A DNA stretch of 64,000 nucleotides, from positions 22,201,118-22,265,117 of the forward strand of contig NC_090280.1 in the NCBI RefSeq assembly GCF_037392515.1. The letters run 5' to 3'. The DNA is from Haliotis asinina. Taxonomy: Eukaryota; Mollusca; Gastropoda; Lepetellida; Haliotidae. Below the pieces are notes generated by a model. That model was not told the origin of the DNA, did no database searches, and worked only from the letters and a program-made list of their open reading frames with translations. This document shows positions 46,671-56,950 of this stretch, one piece after another; the stretch's first letter is position 1; every line of letters starts with the position of its first letter. Both the position numbers and the translations under genes were made by a program.

Positions 46671-47335
46671 GCGGCACAAGGATTCCTGATCATGTCTGGG
46701 AATGAAAAACAGGATGTGTTGCGATACAAATGTTTGCTTTGTATGTAAGCATGGATAATTATCAGTGAAATCGTCTGCCCAGTCTCAAAAAGGTCTCAGG
46801 GCAACAGTGTGTCATGAGTGAATTTTGAATATCAAAATTATATTATTCCTGTAAGGTCTTTGTAAAAATACCTCATTCACAATAAGTATATTAAGAGAGT
46901 AATTTGCATTCAGAAGATTAAAAGGATGTTTTTGTGTTTAGAAGATATACTGATGAATGAACACATATTACAAGAGTACCTTTTTCAATTCCAACAGTGT
47001 AATCAGTGTGTGAAATGGCCCGCTAGCCCGTGACAAGTAAAAGTCCAACCGGGCTAGCGAATCTCCACAGTCACATAGTTTACTCTCTCCGACTTGTTAA
47101 GGTATAATACATCAAATCATGGAAGATTATGGTCAGATAAAAATGTTCATAATATTAGCAGCTTATTCTTATCTATCTTTGTAATATTGTGCTTAGTTTC
47201 GACATTCAAATCTCGGGGTAGTGAGTTACTTTGTGGGCTGCTAACTTTCAGTCATACCTGTCACGGCTGGCTAGCAAAAGCTGGAAACTCTTTTGCTCAC
47301 TGAGTGTAATACAAAGCCTGCAAAGAAAAATGGAA
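46671..47335. other. Interval without recognised features
   Basis: No gene recognised; open frames are short and lack domains. Confidence 0.4.
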
Positions 47336-47339
47336 ACAT

Positions 47340-47515
47340 AGGAACACTTCGACACTTGATTGGCATTCTCTATGTCCATAGGAACACTTCGACACTTGAT
47401 TGGCATTCTCTATGTCCATAGGAACACTTAGACACCTGGCTGGCATTTTCTATGTCCATAGGAACACTTAGACACTTGACTGGCATTCTCTATGTCCATA
47501 GGGACACTTGTAATT
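47340..47515. repeat. 40-bp tandem repeat, about 4.4 copies
   Basis: The unit is aggaacacttcgacacttga + ttggcattctctatgtccat, with a few substitutions. Confidence 0.92.
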
Positions 47516-47729
47516 TCATGTGTCCGTTAGAACATATTCACTTGAGAAATTCAAAAATATTATAATAATGTTAAGGTTCGTTTGGAACTTTAGGTAACTC
47601 TGTGACCTCTGTATGTACTACGCCCGACTGATTCGGCGAACTTCAGGTCGAGATGTTCTTCCGGTCGGCTAAAGATTTATATACACATGCACAAAACTAT
47701 CGCAACACATATTATTTATGTATACACTG

Positions 47730-48353
47730 CAGTCTAAGTAAACTTAGTCTCAGTGTATTTCGTTACACTCCACCACTGAGTCGAACAAAACCTAGTTGAA
47801 GGTCGCGTCAGGTAACCTTTGAGCGACCAATGACCGTTCAACCAAACGCGAGACGGTTAAATAGATTTAATTAAGACAACGGCTACTATTCAGGGATCGG
47901 AGGAACTGTCAAAATATTCATGTCACTGACACAGATCTCTCCAAAAACAAAAATCTGCATGTAACACAGTTATTTGACCTGCAGTATATATGCTTTGGGG
48001 TTTCTTTTGACACGGTTACCATTAGCTAATATTTCCGCAAGATAACATCCTTGAATATTGCCCTAGACACTATTTTCAGCGACTGTTTACTCATCGTTGT
48101 CATGGTTGTGCGTACGCCGTGTGCATCACCCGGAAGCGAGCGTAAGCTAAATAGCATTCGGAATCGTTCGGGTACGAACCTTTTCGCGATAACAAGTTCA
48201 AAAGGTATGTGCGAATGTGCACTTTCGCGATTTGGTAAGCTGTGTTCTGATTGGTCAATCTCAAAGGTAACCTGACGCGACCTCCCATAAGGTTTTGATA
48301 GACTTAGTAGTGGAGTGTAACGAAAAGTACTGAGGATAAGTTTACTTAGACTG
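47730..48353. mobile_element. Foldback element, 624 bp, about 100-bp inverted ends
   Basis: The left arm cagtctaagtaaacttagtc..tcgttacactccaccact..ggtcgcgtcaggtaaccttt (47730-47828) is matched by the complement at 48257-48353 (..aaaggtaacctgacgcgacc..tggagtgtaacgaaaagtac..aagtttacttagactg). No transposase is seen between, so it is a non-autonomous element or an inverted duplication. The open frames at 48026-48385 lie inside it and are not taken as genes. Confidence 0.8.
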
Positions 48354-49053
48354 ATATAAACTGATGTTATCACGTGTGATTGCATGACTATTTTGATCCT
48401 TTCGGGGAACCATGCATTGATTTTAGATATGCATGTGCTTCATTAATCAAACTTGACATTAAATATCATTTGCTATTTCCTGAACATATCTGTGCCTTCA
48501 GAACATATTCTTTTGGGAAATGGTTTCTTACCTCCTTCAGAAATAGTATAATTAAGTAGAATTATGTATGGAAATTTATGTATCCCTCTTATATTTATGT
48601 ACTACGCTTGATAGCTTTATAATCATTTATCTTAGAGAGATTGACAAGCATGCAACGCTCTGAATATGTGGCATAAATATAATTCATCTTATATCTGTAC
48701 TATGGTCCATGTGGCCCGAGTTATGAAACACACTCATACTTTCCTCAACATTAATTTAACTAAAAATCGACACTTGGAGAACCAGCAATTAATTATCATC
48801 TGACGCAACAAGGGCGACACCGTATGCAGACAATGATATACCTATGATAGAGCGGTCTAGCGCAAAACAGAAGTTCAGCTTTTCGTGTTTTCAGCCAAAT
48901 AAAAGTTAAAGAGTGTTGGTGACAGCACATGACCCTGTTGCAGTCCTGACATCACAGGAAGCAATTATTAACCGGACACTTGACCAAAATATGGACGTCA
49001 TAGAGATCTGACGACAATTTCGGAGAGACACTGTATCATCGACAACCAAGAGT
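48354..49053. other. Interval without recognised features
   Basis: AT-rich; no gene or repeat recognised. Confidence 0.4.
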
Positions 49054-49178
49054 GAGTGAGTGAGTAAATCTAGTTTTACGCCCGTGAGGTTTTGTACCCA
49101 TGTGGGGAATTGAACCCGGTTCACCCGGGTCTTAAACGTGAAAAGCGGACGCTTTAACCACTAGGCTACACCCACCGT
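49054..49178 (-). repeat. SINE, reverse orientation
   Basis: gtgagtgagtgagtaaatct..ttttgtacccatgtggggaa..ttgaacccggttcacccggg..cgctttaaccactaggctac: A- and B-box are clear on the - strand; the middle of the SINE body is deleted. Confidence 0.85.
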
Positions 49179-50298
49179 CCATCTGCAGCCAAGATCGCTG
49201 ATTACGAGCCATTGACGTTCACACGGGACACTCACTGCATATCTGCACAGACATGTTGTATCTGTAGGCGAGTTGCAGGAATCTGAGCAAGAATGCACGG
49301 GTCGGACAAGTGACGACTAATGTCCAAAGGCGAGTTGTGTGTCGATGACAAAGTGGGGCCTCATCAGATGTTGTACGTTGACAAAATAGCGGGGAAGTGT
49401 GGATGTAGGGAGCAATCGCTTGCAGGTTGTGTTCATGCCAAGGTCACCTGGACAGGTGCGCCTTTTGACTGGGAGATCGCATGTCCGCTTGTTGTCTCCT
49501 TCTGAAAGCACCTGTTGCTATTCTTTTTGTCGGTATGGCATCGCATGTGTGCTAACGATTTAATCTGCAATATAAGTACTGCACTCAGACATCATCAGTT
49601 TGCGTCTTTCTCAACAGATGTCAGTTGAGGTTAGTTTTGTAGGTTGAGAATACATATGTGTTTTGTGTGTGTGGTTTTTTTTTGTTTTTTTCTTTGGTTG
49701 TTTGTGACATTTTGAATGTGACGTTGATTGACAATTTCACTGACACTTCCGTCAGGGAACTGAAGGTTTTGTACTTCATTATACCGATATTCTGTTGAGT
49801 TATGCCTGTATGTGAACTGCATTATTTATTGTTGTTTTAAAAATAAAAATCAGTGCGGGTTCGGGTGTTCCTAGCACAGTCAGACTGGTACGACTCATCA
49901 ACATCTCTGTGTCCTTGCCCCTCCACACGTGTCTTATACAGCGAATGGGACTTCTCCCAGGAAGAGCTGCTTAGGCGAACCCACCAAGAACTTTGGTGTA
50001 CAAGGTGTACATATACTTTAACATGTTTTTTTCTGAATGAATATGCAGTACTGATTCCAGTTATCAGTTGTTCATGCAATTACCACGGAAAAGCATAACT
50101 GCTACATAAACCTCTGCACTAATACTGGAACTTGTCACGAACTTGCAGGACAAGACAAGTAAAGGCCTGATCTTCCACAAGATGCCAACTTGAACGATCC
50201 AAACCCTGTCACGTTACAAATGAAGAGTGTTGCATTTGTCGAGCCTATAATCACCACAGTCCTACTAATATATTACGCAAAATGCATATAATTAGATA
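49179..50298. other. Interval without recognised genes
   Basis: Small open frames on both strands (49320-49505, 49853-50098) have no domain I recognise. Confidence 0.4.
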
Positions 50299-50353
50299 AT
50301 ACACATACATACATACATACATACATACATACATACATACATACATACATACA

Positions 50354-50387
<34 letters not shown>

Positions 50388-50798
50388 CATGTATACATAC
50401 ATACATGTATACATACATATATACATACATACATACATACATACATACATACATACATGTATACATCCATACATGTATACATACATACATACATACATAC
50501 ATACATACATACATACATACATACATCCATACATCCATACATACATGTATACATACATACATACATACATGTATACATACATACATACATACATGCATGC
50601 ATGCATCCATCCATCCATACATACATACATACATACATACATACATACATCATCCATCCATCCATCCATACATACATGTATACATGTATACATACATACA
50701 TACATACATACATACATACATACATACATACATACATACATACATACATACATACATACATACATACATACATACATACATACATACATACATACATA
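50299..50798. repeat. Long (CATA)n microsatellite with CATG/CATC variants
   Basis: About 500 bp of tetranucleotide repeat. Every frame is open for long stretches (MYVC.. and TYIH.. peptides), all artefacts. Confidence 0.97.
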
Positions 50799-50847
50799 CA
50801 AAGTGTGAAGTCCATTTCCGGCGTCGACCGCCGTGATATTGCTGGAA
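50799..50847 (+). repeat. SINE 3' part
   Basis: agtgtgaagtccatttccgg..cgtcgaccgccgtgatattg, joined directly to the microsatellite on the left and to a nuclear receptor exon fragment on the right. Confidence 0.75.
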
Positions 50848-50965
50848 GAGCAAACAGCATCTTCTATTGCGACGCTGGTCACTGTTTCCACTTTGTGGAC
50901 ACGTGTTGGGGTATCTCAATGCTAGTGATAACAAAGTGGACAAATATCCTTTCACATACGGGACG
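50848..50965 (-). pseudogene. Nuclear receptor zinc-finger exon fragment
   Basis: On the - strand NTCPQSGNSDQRRNRRCC aligns with YTCRQSGNCDLTRNRRCC of the functional exon at 32936-33074. The DNA agrees closely: aacagcatcttctattgcga is shared exactly, then ggtcac[a/t]gtt.ccactttgt[c/g]ga and cacgtgt[a/t]gggg. Ser replaces the second zinc-binding Cys and the end of the finger is missing, so it cannot form the module. It is a duplicated and decayed exon fragment. Confidence 0.85.
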
Positions 50966-51019
50966 GAAACGGACACATATTGAGCGAAGTCGGATCGATA
51001 AATCGCCCAAAGTATTCCA

Positions 51020-51105
51020 GGTCCATAGTGTTATCACATGACATGTCATATTTCACACATTGTGTTAAGATGAATACATGGTTCAGATACACAACCCTTG
51101 TTTGA
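51020..51105 (+). repeat. Local duplicate, copy 1
   Basis: tccatagtgttatcacatga..tttcacacattgtgttaaga..tgaatacatggttcagatac, matched at 52290-52385. Confidence 0.65.
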
Positions 51106-51374
51106 GCCTCGACATAAAAATTCTCGTGGTGATCACGATGGAAAAACATGAGTTTGCCTTGTCTTACCTGTGTAATCCTTTGCCTAGTAAAAAACGATAT
51201 TTTATGAAGATAATTGTTCATTTTCTTTAAAAAAATCCCCAAAAATCAATGCTTTTACCAAACCATACCTGTACAATTATGGACTTGGAATGCTTAATGT
51301 TAAATATTTACTGCTGAATGTGAACATTTAAAACGCCATTTTACGTGTCTTACATGATTCAAGGTCAATACCGA

Positions 51375-51560
51375 GAATAACCTCATTGTGACTGTATGAC
51401 AGCCAGCACTCTCCTCCTCATACTCCTGTCAGCCGCCCGATCCTCTTAAGGGTCAATCATACGCCATTCCTCTTGTAAAGCAGCTTCCAACTGTGCCAGG
51501 CTCTGTACAGGAGGTTCCCTTTGTTGTACATGGCGACAAATCATGTCCTAGATATGCTCC
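51375..51560 (-). pseudogene. Tc1-like transposase C-terminal remnant
   Basis: On the - strand: DMICRHVQQREPPVQSLAQL, EAALQEEWRMIDP, DRSMRRRVLAVIQSQ, GYSRY. This is the conserved end after the catalytic Glu of a Tc1-like transposase common in molluscs. A stop and a frame break interrupt it. Confidence 0.75.
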
Positions 51561-52039
51561 AAACAAATCTGGGTTCATTCAATCGTGAGATATATCAGGG
51601 GGTGCTTAATTAAGTTCTGTATGTATATTTATAAATACTCAACCTTGAGTCATCAAATTAAGTATCAGTATATTTGGAGAGTCTGCATTTGAGGCGTGGT
51701 TGCTGTACATATCCCAGTGTGTTTATGGTAAGCCACAGCTTAAGCACACCTGTTCTAAATCTCAGAGATATTTTTTTTATTATTATTAAAAGGGAACATA
51801 ATGTCATAGAACTACAATCAGTCTGTGTGTTGAGTTCTGAACTGAATTCGAAAAATAAATAAACTAAAACCCAGACAAAAGTCACTTGGTGGTCTGACTA
51901 ATGATTCAGAAATAAAAATTTACTTGTGAAGGCTTGAAGACACAATAACTAAGGAATCGTAATCTCAAATATAGCATGCTCAACATTGTGAAGCCTTCTC
52001 ATGCACATTCATGGCGACGTCCCACCGACAAATCGTCCA
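51561..52039. other. Interval without recognised features
   Basis: No gene or repeat recognised. Confidence 0.4.
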
Positions 52040-52288
52040 TGGTGAGTGAGTTTAGTTTTACGCCGCACTCAGCAACATTCCAGCTAGTCTGTAAATAACG
52101 GAGTATGAACCAGACAATCCAGCGATCAAAATTATGATCATCGATCTGCGGAATTGGGAACCGATGACATGTGTCAACCAAGTCAGCGTACCTGACCACC
52201 CGATCCCGTTAGTCACCCCTAATAACAAGCATAGTCCCATTTTGTGACAATCATGGGTTGCCTATTCTACCCCGGATCTTCACGGATC
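52040..52288 (+). repeat. 270-bp dispersed repeat
   Basis: gtgagtgagtttagttttac..gcactcagcaacattccagc..accagacaatccagcgat..gaaccgatgacatgtgtcaa..cacccgatcccgttagtcac..ccggatcttcacgg. Confidence 0.9.
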
Positions 52289-52289
52289 C

Positions 52290-52385
52290 AGTCCATAGTA
52301 TCCTACTACGTGATGGACATGACATGTTTCACACATTGTCTGTTAGATGAATACATGGTACAGATACATAATCCTTAGCGGATCA
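52290..52385 (+). repeat. Local duplicate, copy 2
   Basis: tccatagtatcctactacgt..acatgacatgtttcacacat..tgaatacatggtacagatac, matched at 51020-51105. Confidence 0.65.
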
Positions 52386-53023
52386 AAGTTGAATCAGCTA
52401 GAATAGCATGAGCAGCAATTTCAATTTCCGTATTTCTTTCAGGTTGACGGTTACTCATCGGGTAATATGTAGGCAGTAGCTATGACTGAAACGCGTATGA
52501 TTTATTTGAGCATTAAACTAGAAGACGATCACCTATATTCAAATTAAGTCATAACACATGTCATATTCATTATCTATGGTTTTCAGACAGGCACACATCA
52601 TCTTTCAATTTTAACGTGTCTAACAAACCGGTAAAGCCGTCTGGCTGCATGTCTGACCCTATCTATGTGTCTTCATTTTAGTCCAACATGCTCAGATTTT
52701 TCTTGCATGTGTGAAAGTGTCATTGTGTATTTTTTTTCAGAGTCAAGTTAAATCTACGTCGTGGCGTTTATACTGCCATGTCTCAACACTTCAGCATATA
52801 TGACTGACCCACATCACGTGACATGAACCGGAGAACGTTCGCTCACGTTTCCAGTTCTTGACAATCTGAGCAAGGCTACTTGTGCAGAGAGACCATTATG
52901 AATTTGCAAACGTTCCATCTGTTTCTCATTCGAAGTTATTGCTACTATGTAGGGTGATACATGGAGGCAGTGTTTACCCACATCGTCAGTATTTGTGAGG
53001 TCATAGCCTAAAGCTCAGTCACT
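52386..53023. other. Interval without recognised features
   Basis: No gene or repeat recognised. Confidence 0.4.
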
Positions 53024-53110
53024 GGGTGAGTGAATTTGGTTTTATGCCGCTTTTAGCAATATCCTAGCGATATCATGGTGGGGGACATCAGAACTAGGCT
53101 TGTCTCACAC
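53024..53110 (-). repeat. SINE fragment, reverse
   Basis: gggtgagtgaatttggtttt..atgccgcttttagcaatatc..tggtgggggacatcagaact. Confidence 0.75.
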
Positions 53111-53439
53111 CTCTGTATAGTAGGAGCCATTTCGTTGTTGGCTGCAACACGGTGTCAATCGCATAACCATATTGCGTTGTATATGTCCACACTGTAAAGT
53201 TAATGGAGAATGCCTGCATGCCCCACGGTGTCAAATTCTCTAGGGATGTTGAGGAAGCGGACGTTAAACGAGAATACCAACGTAAAACTATTTTTGATAC
53301 ATGGAAAAGAGCATCCTAAAGATCACTTTCCGTATCAAAATGTCTCAAAAGGTTTGTAAAATCGCAATAAAACCGTGAAAAACGACCTCGGATTTCCGCT
53401 TATTACGGAAACACCCGACAGTTAATGAGCAGAGGCGGT

Positions 53440-53468
53440 GTCACGTGACATGACGTCAAATGTGACTA
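53440..53468 (-). repeat. CRE/CACGTG arm, inverted copy
   Basis: GTCACGTGAC (53440-53449) and TGACGTCA (53451-53458) are followed by aatgtgacta. The string tgacgtcaaatgtgacta is the exact complement of 54531-54548. Confidence 0.75.
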
Positions 53469-53584
53469 TAGCCGGTGGCATCCTCTTTGGTTGTGTACCC
53501 AATACCAGCTGATTTACATCGTGCAGCAAAAACTTCCAGTGAAGATGAAGAGGAAGAATCCATCGAAACGGAGGCCCCAGTTTA

Positions 53585-54270
53585 ATTCAATTCAATTAAT
53601 TTATTCCGTAGTTTGACCATGTGACCCAAAGTACATTGATTGTGACGACACAGCCATAACACGTGACAGGAAGAACATATGTACATCTTCATGAAAAGGA
53701 AAACACATGTTTCATGAAAAATAGTGATAGAAGTTATGGTTTGGGTATTTTATGTACCGAGAACAGACTTTTGAAATTGATACTATGTAATTATTTTGTT
53801 CCGAGATGCGCATACCTATCACATACAAATAATACATGGTACTCATCATCGAGAATTCCTAGATTATTACAACATAAATATATAGTGCATGCAGGAATAT
53901 TTCATTGGTACAATGTTCTTAATAAATTAACTTTGACTAATGCAATGCAATAGGTAATTTTACAGAATGCACGAATCAAGGTGTTATCACTTAGTACTGT
54001 AAGGTTTTATTTCAGGTTGTAATTCTAAAGTCGAGTAATTCCTTAAAATTGTGGATGTACAAAGAGAGTCATGCCAAATCTGGGAATATATACCACGGAT
54101 TCTTCATGCAAAAGTGCTGTTACACATCTGTAGTTTTCCTGCATCTTGCACTATCCAAACATATGAAACACCAGTTGTGAAAAATATGTGGCGGATATTC
54201 GAAACCCATGTATGCTTACCATTTTCATCAAGCTTTTATAGGAATAGATAACACTAGTGAGGAAGGCGGT
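53585..54270 (-). mobile_element. LINE 3' fragment, reverse orientation
   Basis: The - strand 3' end is tttgggtcacatggtcaaac..ggaataaattaattgaattg. Coding remains upstream: KHTWVSNIRHIFFTTGVSYV, then ILDDEYHVLFVCDRYAHLGT, the ExEYHxLLxCxRY zinc-ribbon region of LINE C-termini with stops between. It lies between the inverted CRE/CACGTG arms at 53451 and 54531. Confidence 0.78.
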
Positions 54271-54404
54271 GTAATTCAATTCTTAATATTTCAAACCCAA
54301 ACTTTATAATACACCTTTGAGTAGAAACGTGAGCTCCTGACTCGGAATGGTAGGAATATTTCTCTTGCCTAAATCTGTCTTTATATTTGGAAAACAGATG
54401 AAAT

Positions 54405-54580
54405 GGTGGCCCTTTTCATTGTTCGATGATTCCATGCATCCCCAGGCAACTGAATAAACTGTCGTACCATTTGCTAAAACGACAGAAACAACACGACCTG
54501 TATTACTGGAGCGCTTGGTCTTTTGGAAGCTAGTCACATTTGACGTCACGAGCGGAAAGGTCACGTGACTTCCAGCGGAA
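54405..54580 (+). repeat. Dispersed repeat with CRE and CACGTG motifs, copy 2
   Basis: tgcatccccaggcaactgaa..aaacgacagaaacaacacga..tagtcacatttgacgtcacg..ggtcacgtgact. TGACGTCA is at 54541-54548 and GTCACGTGAC at 54560-54569. It matches 18770-18960. Confidence 0.65.
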
Positions 54581-54581
54581 T

Positions 54582-54790
54582 ATGCATAATGTACATCCCA
54601 ACTTGTACAAATTCATCAGCATCATCCAGAGAGAACAACAACAAACCGAAATTGTCATCAGCCAGCTTGTATCCGTTGGTCGCCAGCCCTCAAGAAAGAA
54701 AAAGTACCGAAAACTAGCGGGAGAAAGACTCTCTTGTATCGGGTGCGAAAACTCCAGACTCAGTGTCCCATCTTATTGGCCTGTGAGGCA
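54582..54790 (+). pseudogene. Mutator-like (MULE) transposase C-terminal remnant
   Basis: One + frame reads HPNLYKFISIIQREQQQTEI, VISQLVSVGRQPS, RKKKYRKLAGERL. This resembles the region after the MULE/FLYWCH-type transposase core (family pattern HPxIwKfIxxLkxEQxxxEvxIxQ..G..Ps.kKkYrd.a.RL). No core domain is present upstream. Adjacent to the CRE/CACGTG repeat, which may be its end sequence. Confidence 0.65.
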
Positions 54791-54799
54791 AATGTGTTA

Positions 54800-55040
54800 A
54801 ACTGACTCATGACGATTAGTTCAAAACAATGAAAGTGCTTTGTGATAGGTACAATACATATGTCTGTTAATTGTATTAATGCTAAATTTCTTGTTAAAAG
54901 AAAGCAAATACATTTTTTAAATGTATTTATTGTCATGACTATTAGCGCTAAACAAAGAACTATATCATGTAGAATATGTCTGTGAATTGTTTGTTGTGAA
55001 AATGAATTTATGAGATGGATTTCTGTACTTTTTCATTGCC
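54800..55040. other. Interval without recognised features
   Basis: AT-rich; nothing recognised. Confidence 0.4.
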
Positions 55041-55044
55041 TGAT

Positions 55045-55320
55045 TTACACGATTGGACCAAGATCGACAAACTCACGGCAAAACTGGTGGCAGTGAGGGA
55101 ATAAAATTTTGAGACGACCCACAGTGTGTCCTATTGTTCCCCCAATCAACACGCTCGACTGCATTGAAAACAATAGATGGTGGCAAAGTGAGGAGATTGT
55201 GGTTTTGCCTTTGATCACACCACGCCAAACGTTGAGTGAGTAAAGGACGTCTGATTGGACGACATGCACGGAGTCCAGCGGATTGACAGAGGTTGACATA
55301 CAGGGAGGTGAACACTGGTC
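55045..55320 (-). pseudogene. Tc1-like transposase fragment, copy 1
   Basis: - strand: VNLCQSAGLRACRPIRRPLL, TQRLAWCDQRQNHNLLT, followed by a frame-shifted catalytic region. It is homologous to 56150-56290 of the next copy (about 90 percent over 120 bp), so two truncated copies lie in tandem. Confidence 0.75.
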
Positions 55321-55529
55321 ATTCACGATATGGAAACGAAACACATGGGTATAACTTCGTTAAATGAACCATCTAAAGTGTCAATCCATCAACTACCAAC
55401 ACTGCTGCTACTTTCGATTGTAATTTATTGACGGTCATATGGGGGCACTAATACGTTATCAATAATCATGTCCAAAACAATGGTTACACAGAAAAGGTCT
55501 GTGGTCCAACGTACACAAAGTTCTCAAAA

Positions 55530-56290
55530 AAAAAAAATTCGCTGTTCAATCCTAAGCCAACGGTAATGGTGACATCAGTATTTGGTGTACCCTCCCCTCA
55601 CACGGATAACAACCCTTCTCATGCTGGAAATCAAACGCCAAAATGCGCATTATTGGAATCCTCTGCCATTCCTCATGAAGAGCCTGGGCTAATTCCTGTA
55701 GGTTTTGAACAGGTGGATCCGTTACTTGAACTTGACACCGCAGATGGTCCCATAAATGCTCAATTGGGTTGTGATCAGGGCTTCTCGCAAGCCAACGTAA
55801 TCTGTCAACTGCGTTGTTCTGCAAGTATGCGATAACAGCTCTGGAACGATGGGGCCTAGCATTATCGTCCATAAATACTGGCCGACTGGCGAGGGGGGTG
55901 CGGTTATCGAAATGAGGGACAATAGCAGCTTCCTGTTGGTATCTTGACCATCGAGTGTCCCTTGAATTGTGATAAGATTCAGCTTCCAGCCATAGGAGAT
56001 ACCCCCTACACCTTTACAGAGTAACCACCAAAGGGTTCAGCTGCATGGATAATCCACTGTTGATAAGCCTCATTACTCCTTGTCCAAACTCGCCAACGGC
56101 CACCAGTAACTCGAAGAAGAAAACGGATCCTCCGCCATGTCATCAGATTATGGTTTTACCGTTGATTACACCACGCCAAACGTTGAGCCTTGTGTCTATC
56201 AGTGAGTACGGGACGTCTGATTGGACGAAGTGCATGGAGTCCAGCGGATTGACAGAGGTTGACATACAGGGAGGTGAACGAAGGAAGAGG
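55530..56290 (-). pseudogene. Tc1-like transposase, broken copy 2
   Basis: From high to low coordinates: VNLCQSAGL..RPIRRPVLT (about 56270), RLAWCNQRQNHNLMTWRRI (about 56160), VGGISYGWK..LITIQGTLDGQ, then FMDDNARPHRSRAVIAYLQN (second Asp), SPDHNPIEHLWDHL (Glu, 34 residues on) and NLQELAQALHEEWQRIP. Several frameshifts and stops break it, and the first Asp block is not in a readable frame. Confidence 0.8.
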
Positions 56291-56950
56291 TTCTATTACA
56301 GGGAATAGAACAGAGGAAGAGGTTGGAATACAGGGAGGTGAACAGAGAAAGACGTTGAAATACAGGGAGTTGCACTGACGTTGAAATACAGGGAGGTGAA
56401 CAGAGAAAATGTATGCATCAGAGGAAGAGGGATGTCACAAAAGAAAGGGTACATGCTGATTAAATGATGAATCAAAGAAGAGGCGGAATCACAAAAGAGG
56501 AACGAGTGTCATACACAGGAGGATGGCATACAGATGAGGTTGAATTATGGTGTGATACACAAAACAAGTGCATGCATTATAGATGAAGAGTGTTGTCATA
56601 ACAGGAAAGGGAAGAAACAGAATAAACGATTAATCACAGGGAAGAACATTCTCTTCCCACAGAGGTTACTCCTGTCATACCTTCTCATGTAATGTTACAT
56701 TATTTAGGAAGATATGACAGGAGTAACCTCTGTGGGAAGAGAATGAGGGCAGAGTAAAAGGGTGCATCAAATCGGAATAGGTTGGATCATCATAGAAGAG
56801 GGTTATCACAAAAGAAAAGGGTACATGACTGAACAAACCATGGATCACAGAGGAGGTTGCAATACAGGTGGGAGAACAGAGGAAGAGTTGAAATAAAGGG
56901 GAGGGGGTCTTTAAACAGAGGAAGAGCCTGCACCGTGGAGGAAGAGGGTT
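56285..56950. repeat. Purine-rich degenerate repeat with embedded hairpin
   Basis: Repeats of gaaatacagggaggtgaaca, gaggaagagg and atcacaaaagaaaagggtac. The copy next to the Tc1 fragment ends gaggttgacatacagggagg, so this array may have grown from the transposon end. Confidence 0.6.
56647..56745. other. Near-perfect 99-bp hairpin
   Basis: The left arm 56647-56678 (cattctcttcccacagaggt..cctgtcat) is the exact complement of 56714-56745. Pairing continues with few mismatches to about 56686/56707, and the loop itself holds atgtaa-tg-ttacat. Possible foldback MITE or small-RNA precursor. Confidence 0.85.

Noticed and set aside
48026..48385. 119-residue - strand frame
   Set aside because: Lies within the foldback element arms and centre; no domain recognised.
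50251..51041. Long open frames of 130-199 residues (MYVC and TYIH repeats)
   Set aside because: Translations of a tetranucleotide microsatellite.
56045..56308. 87-residue + frame
   Set aside because: Antisense to the broken Tc1-like transposase.
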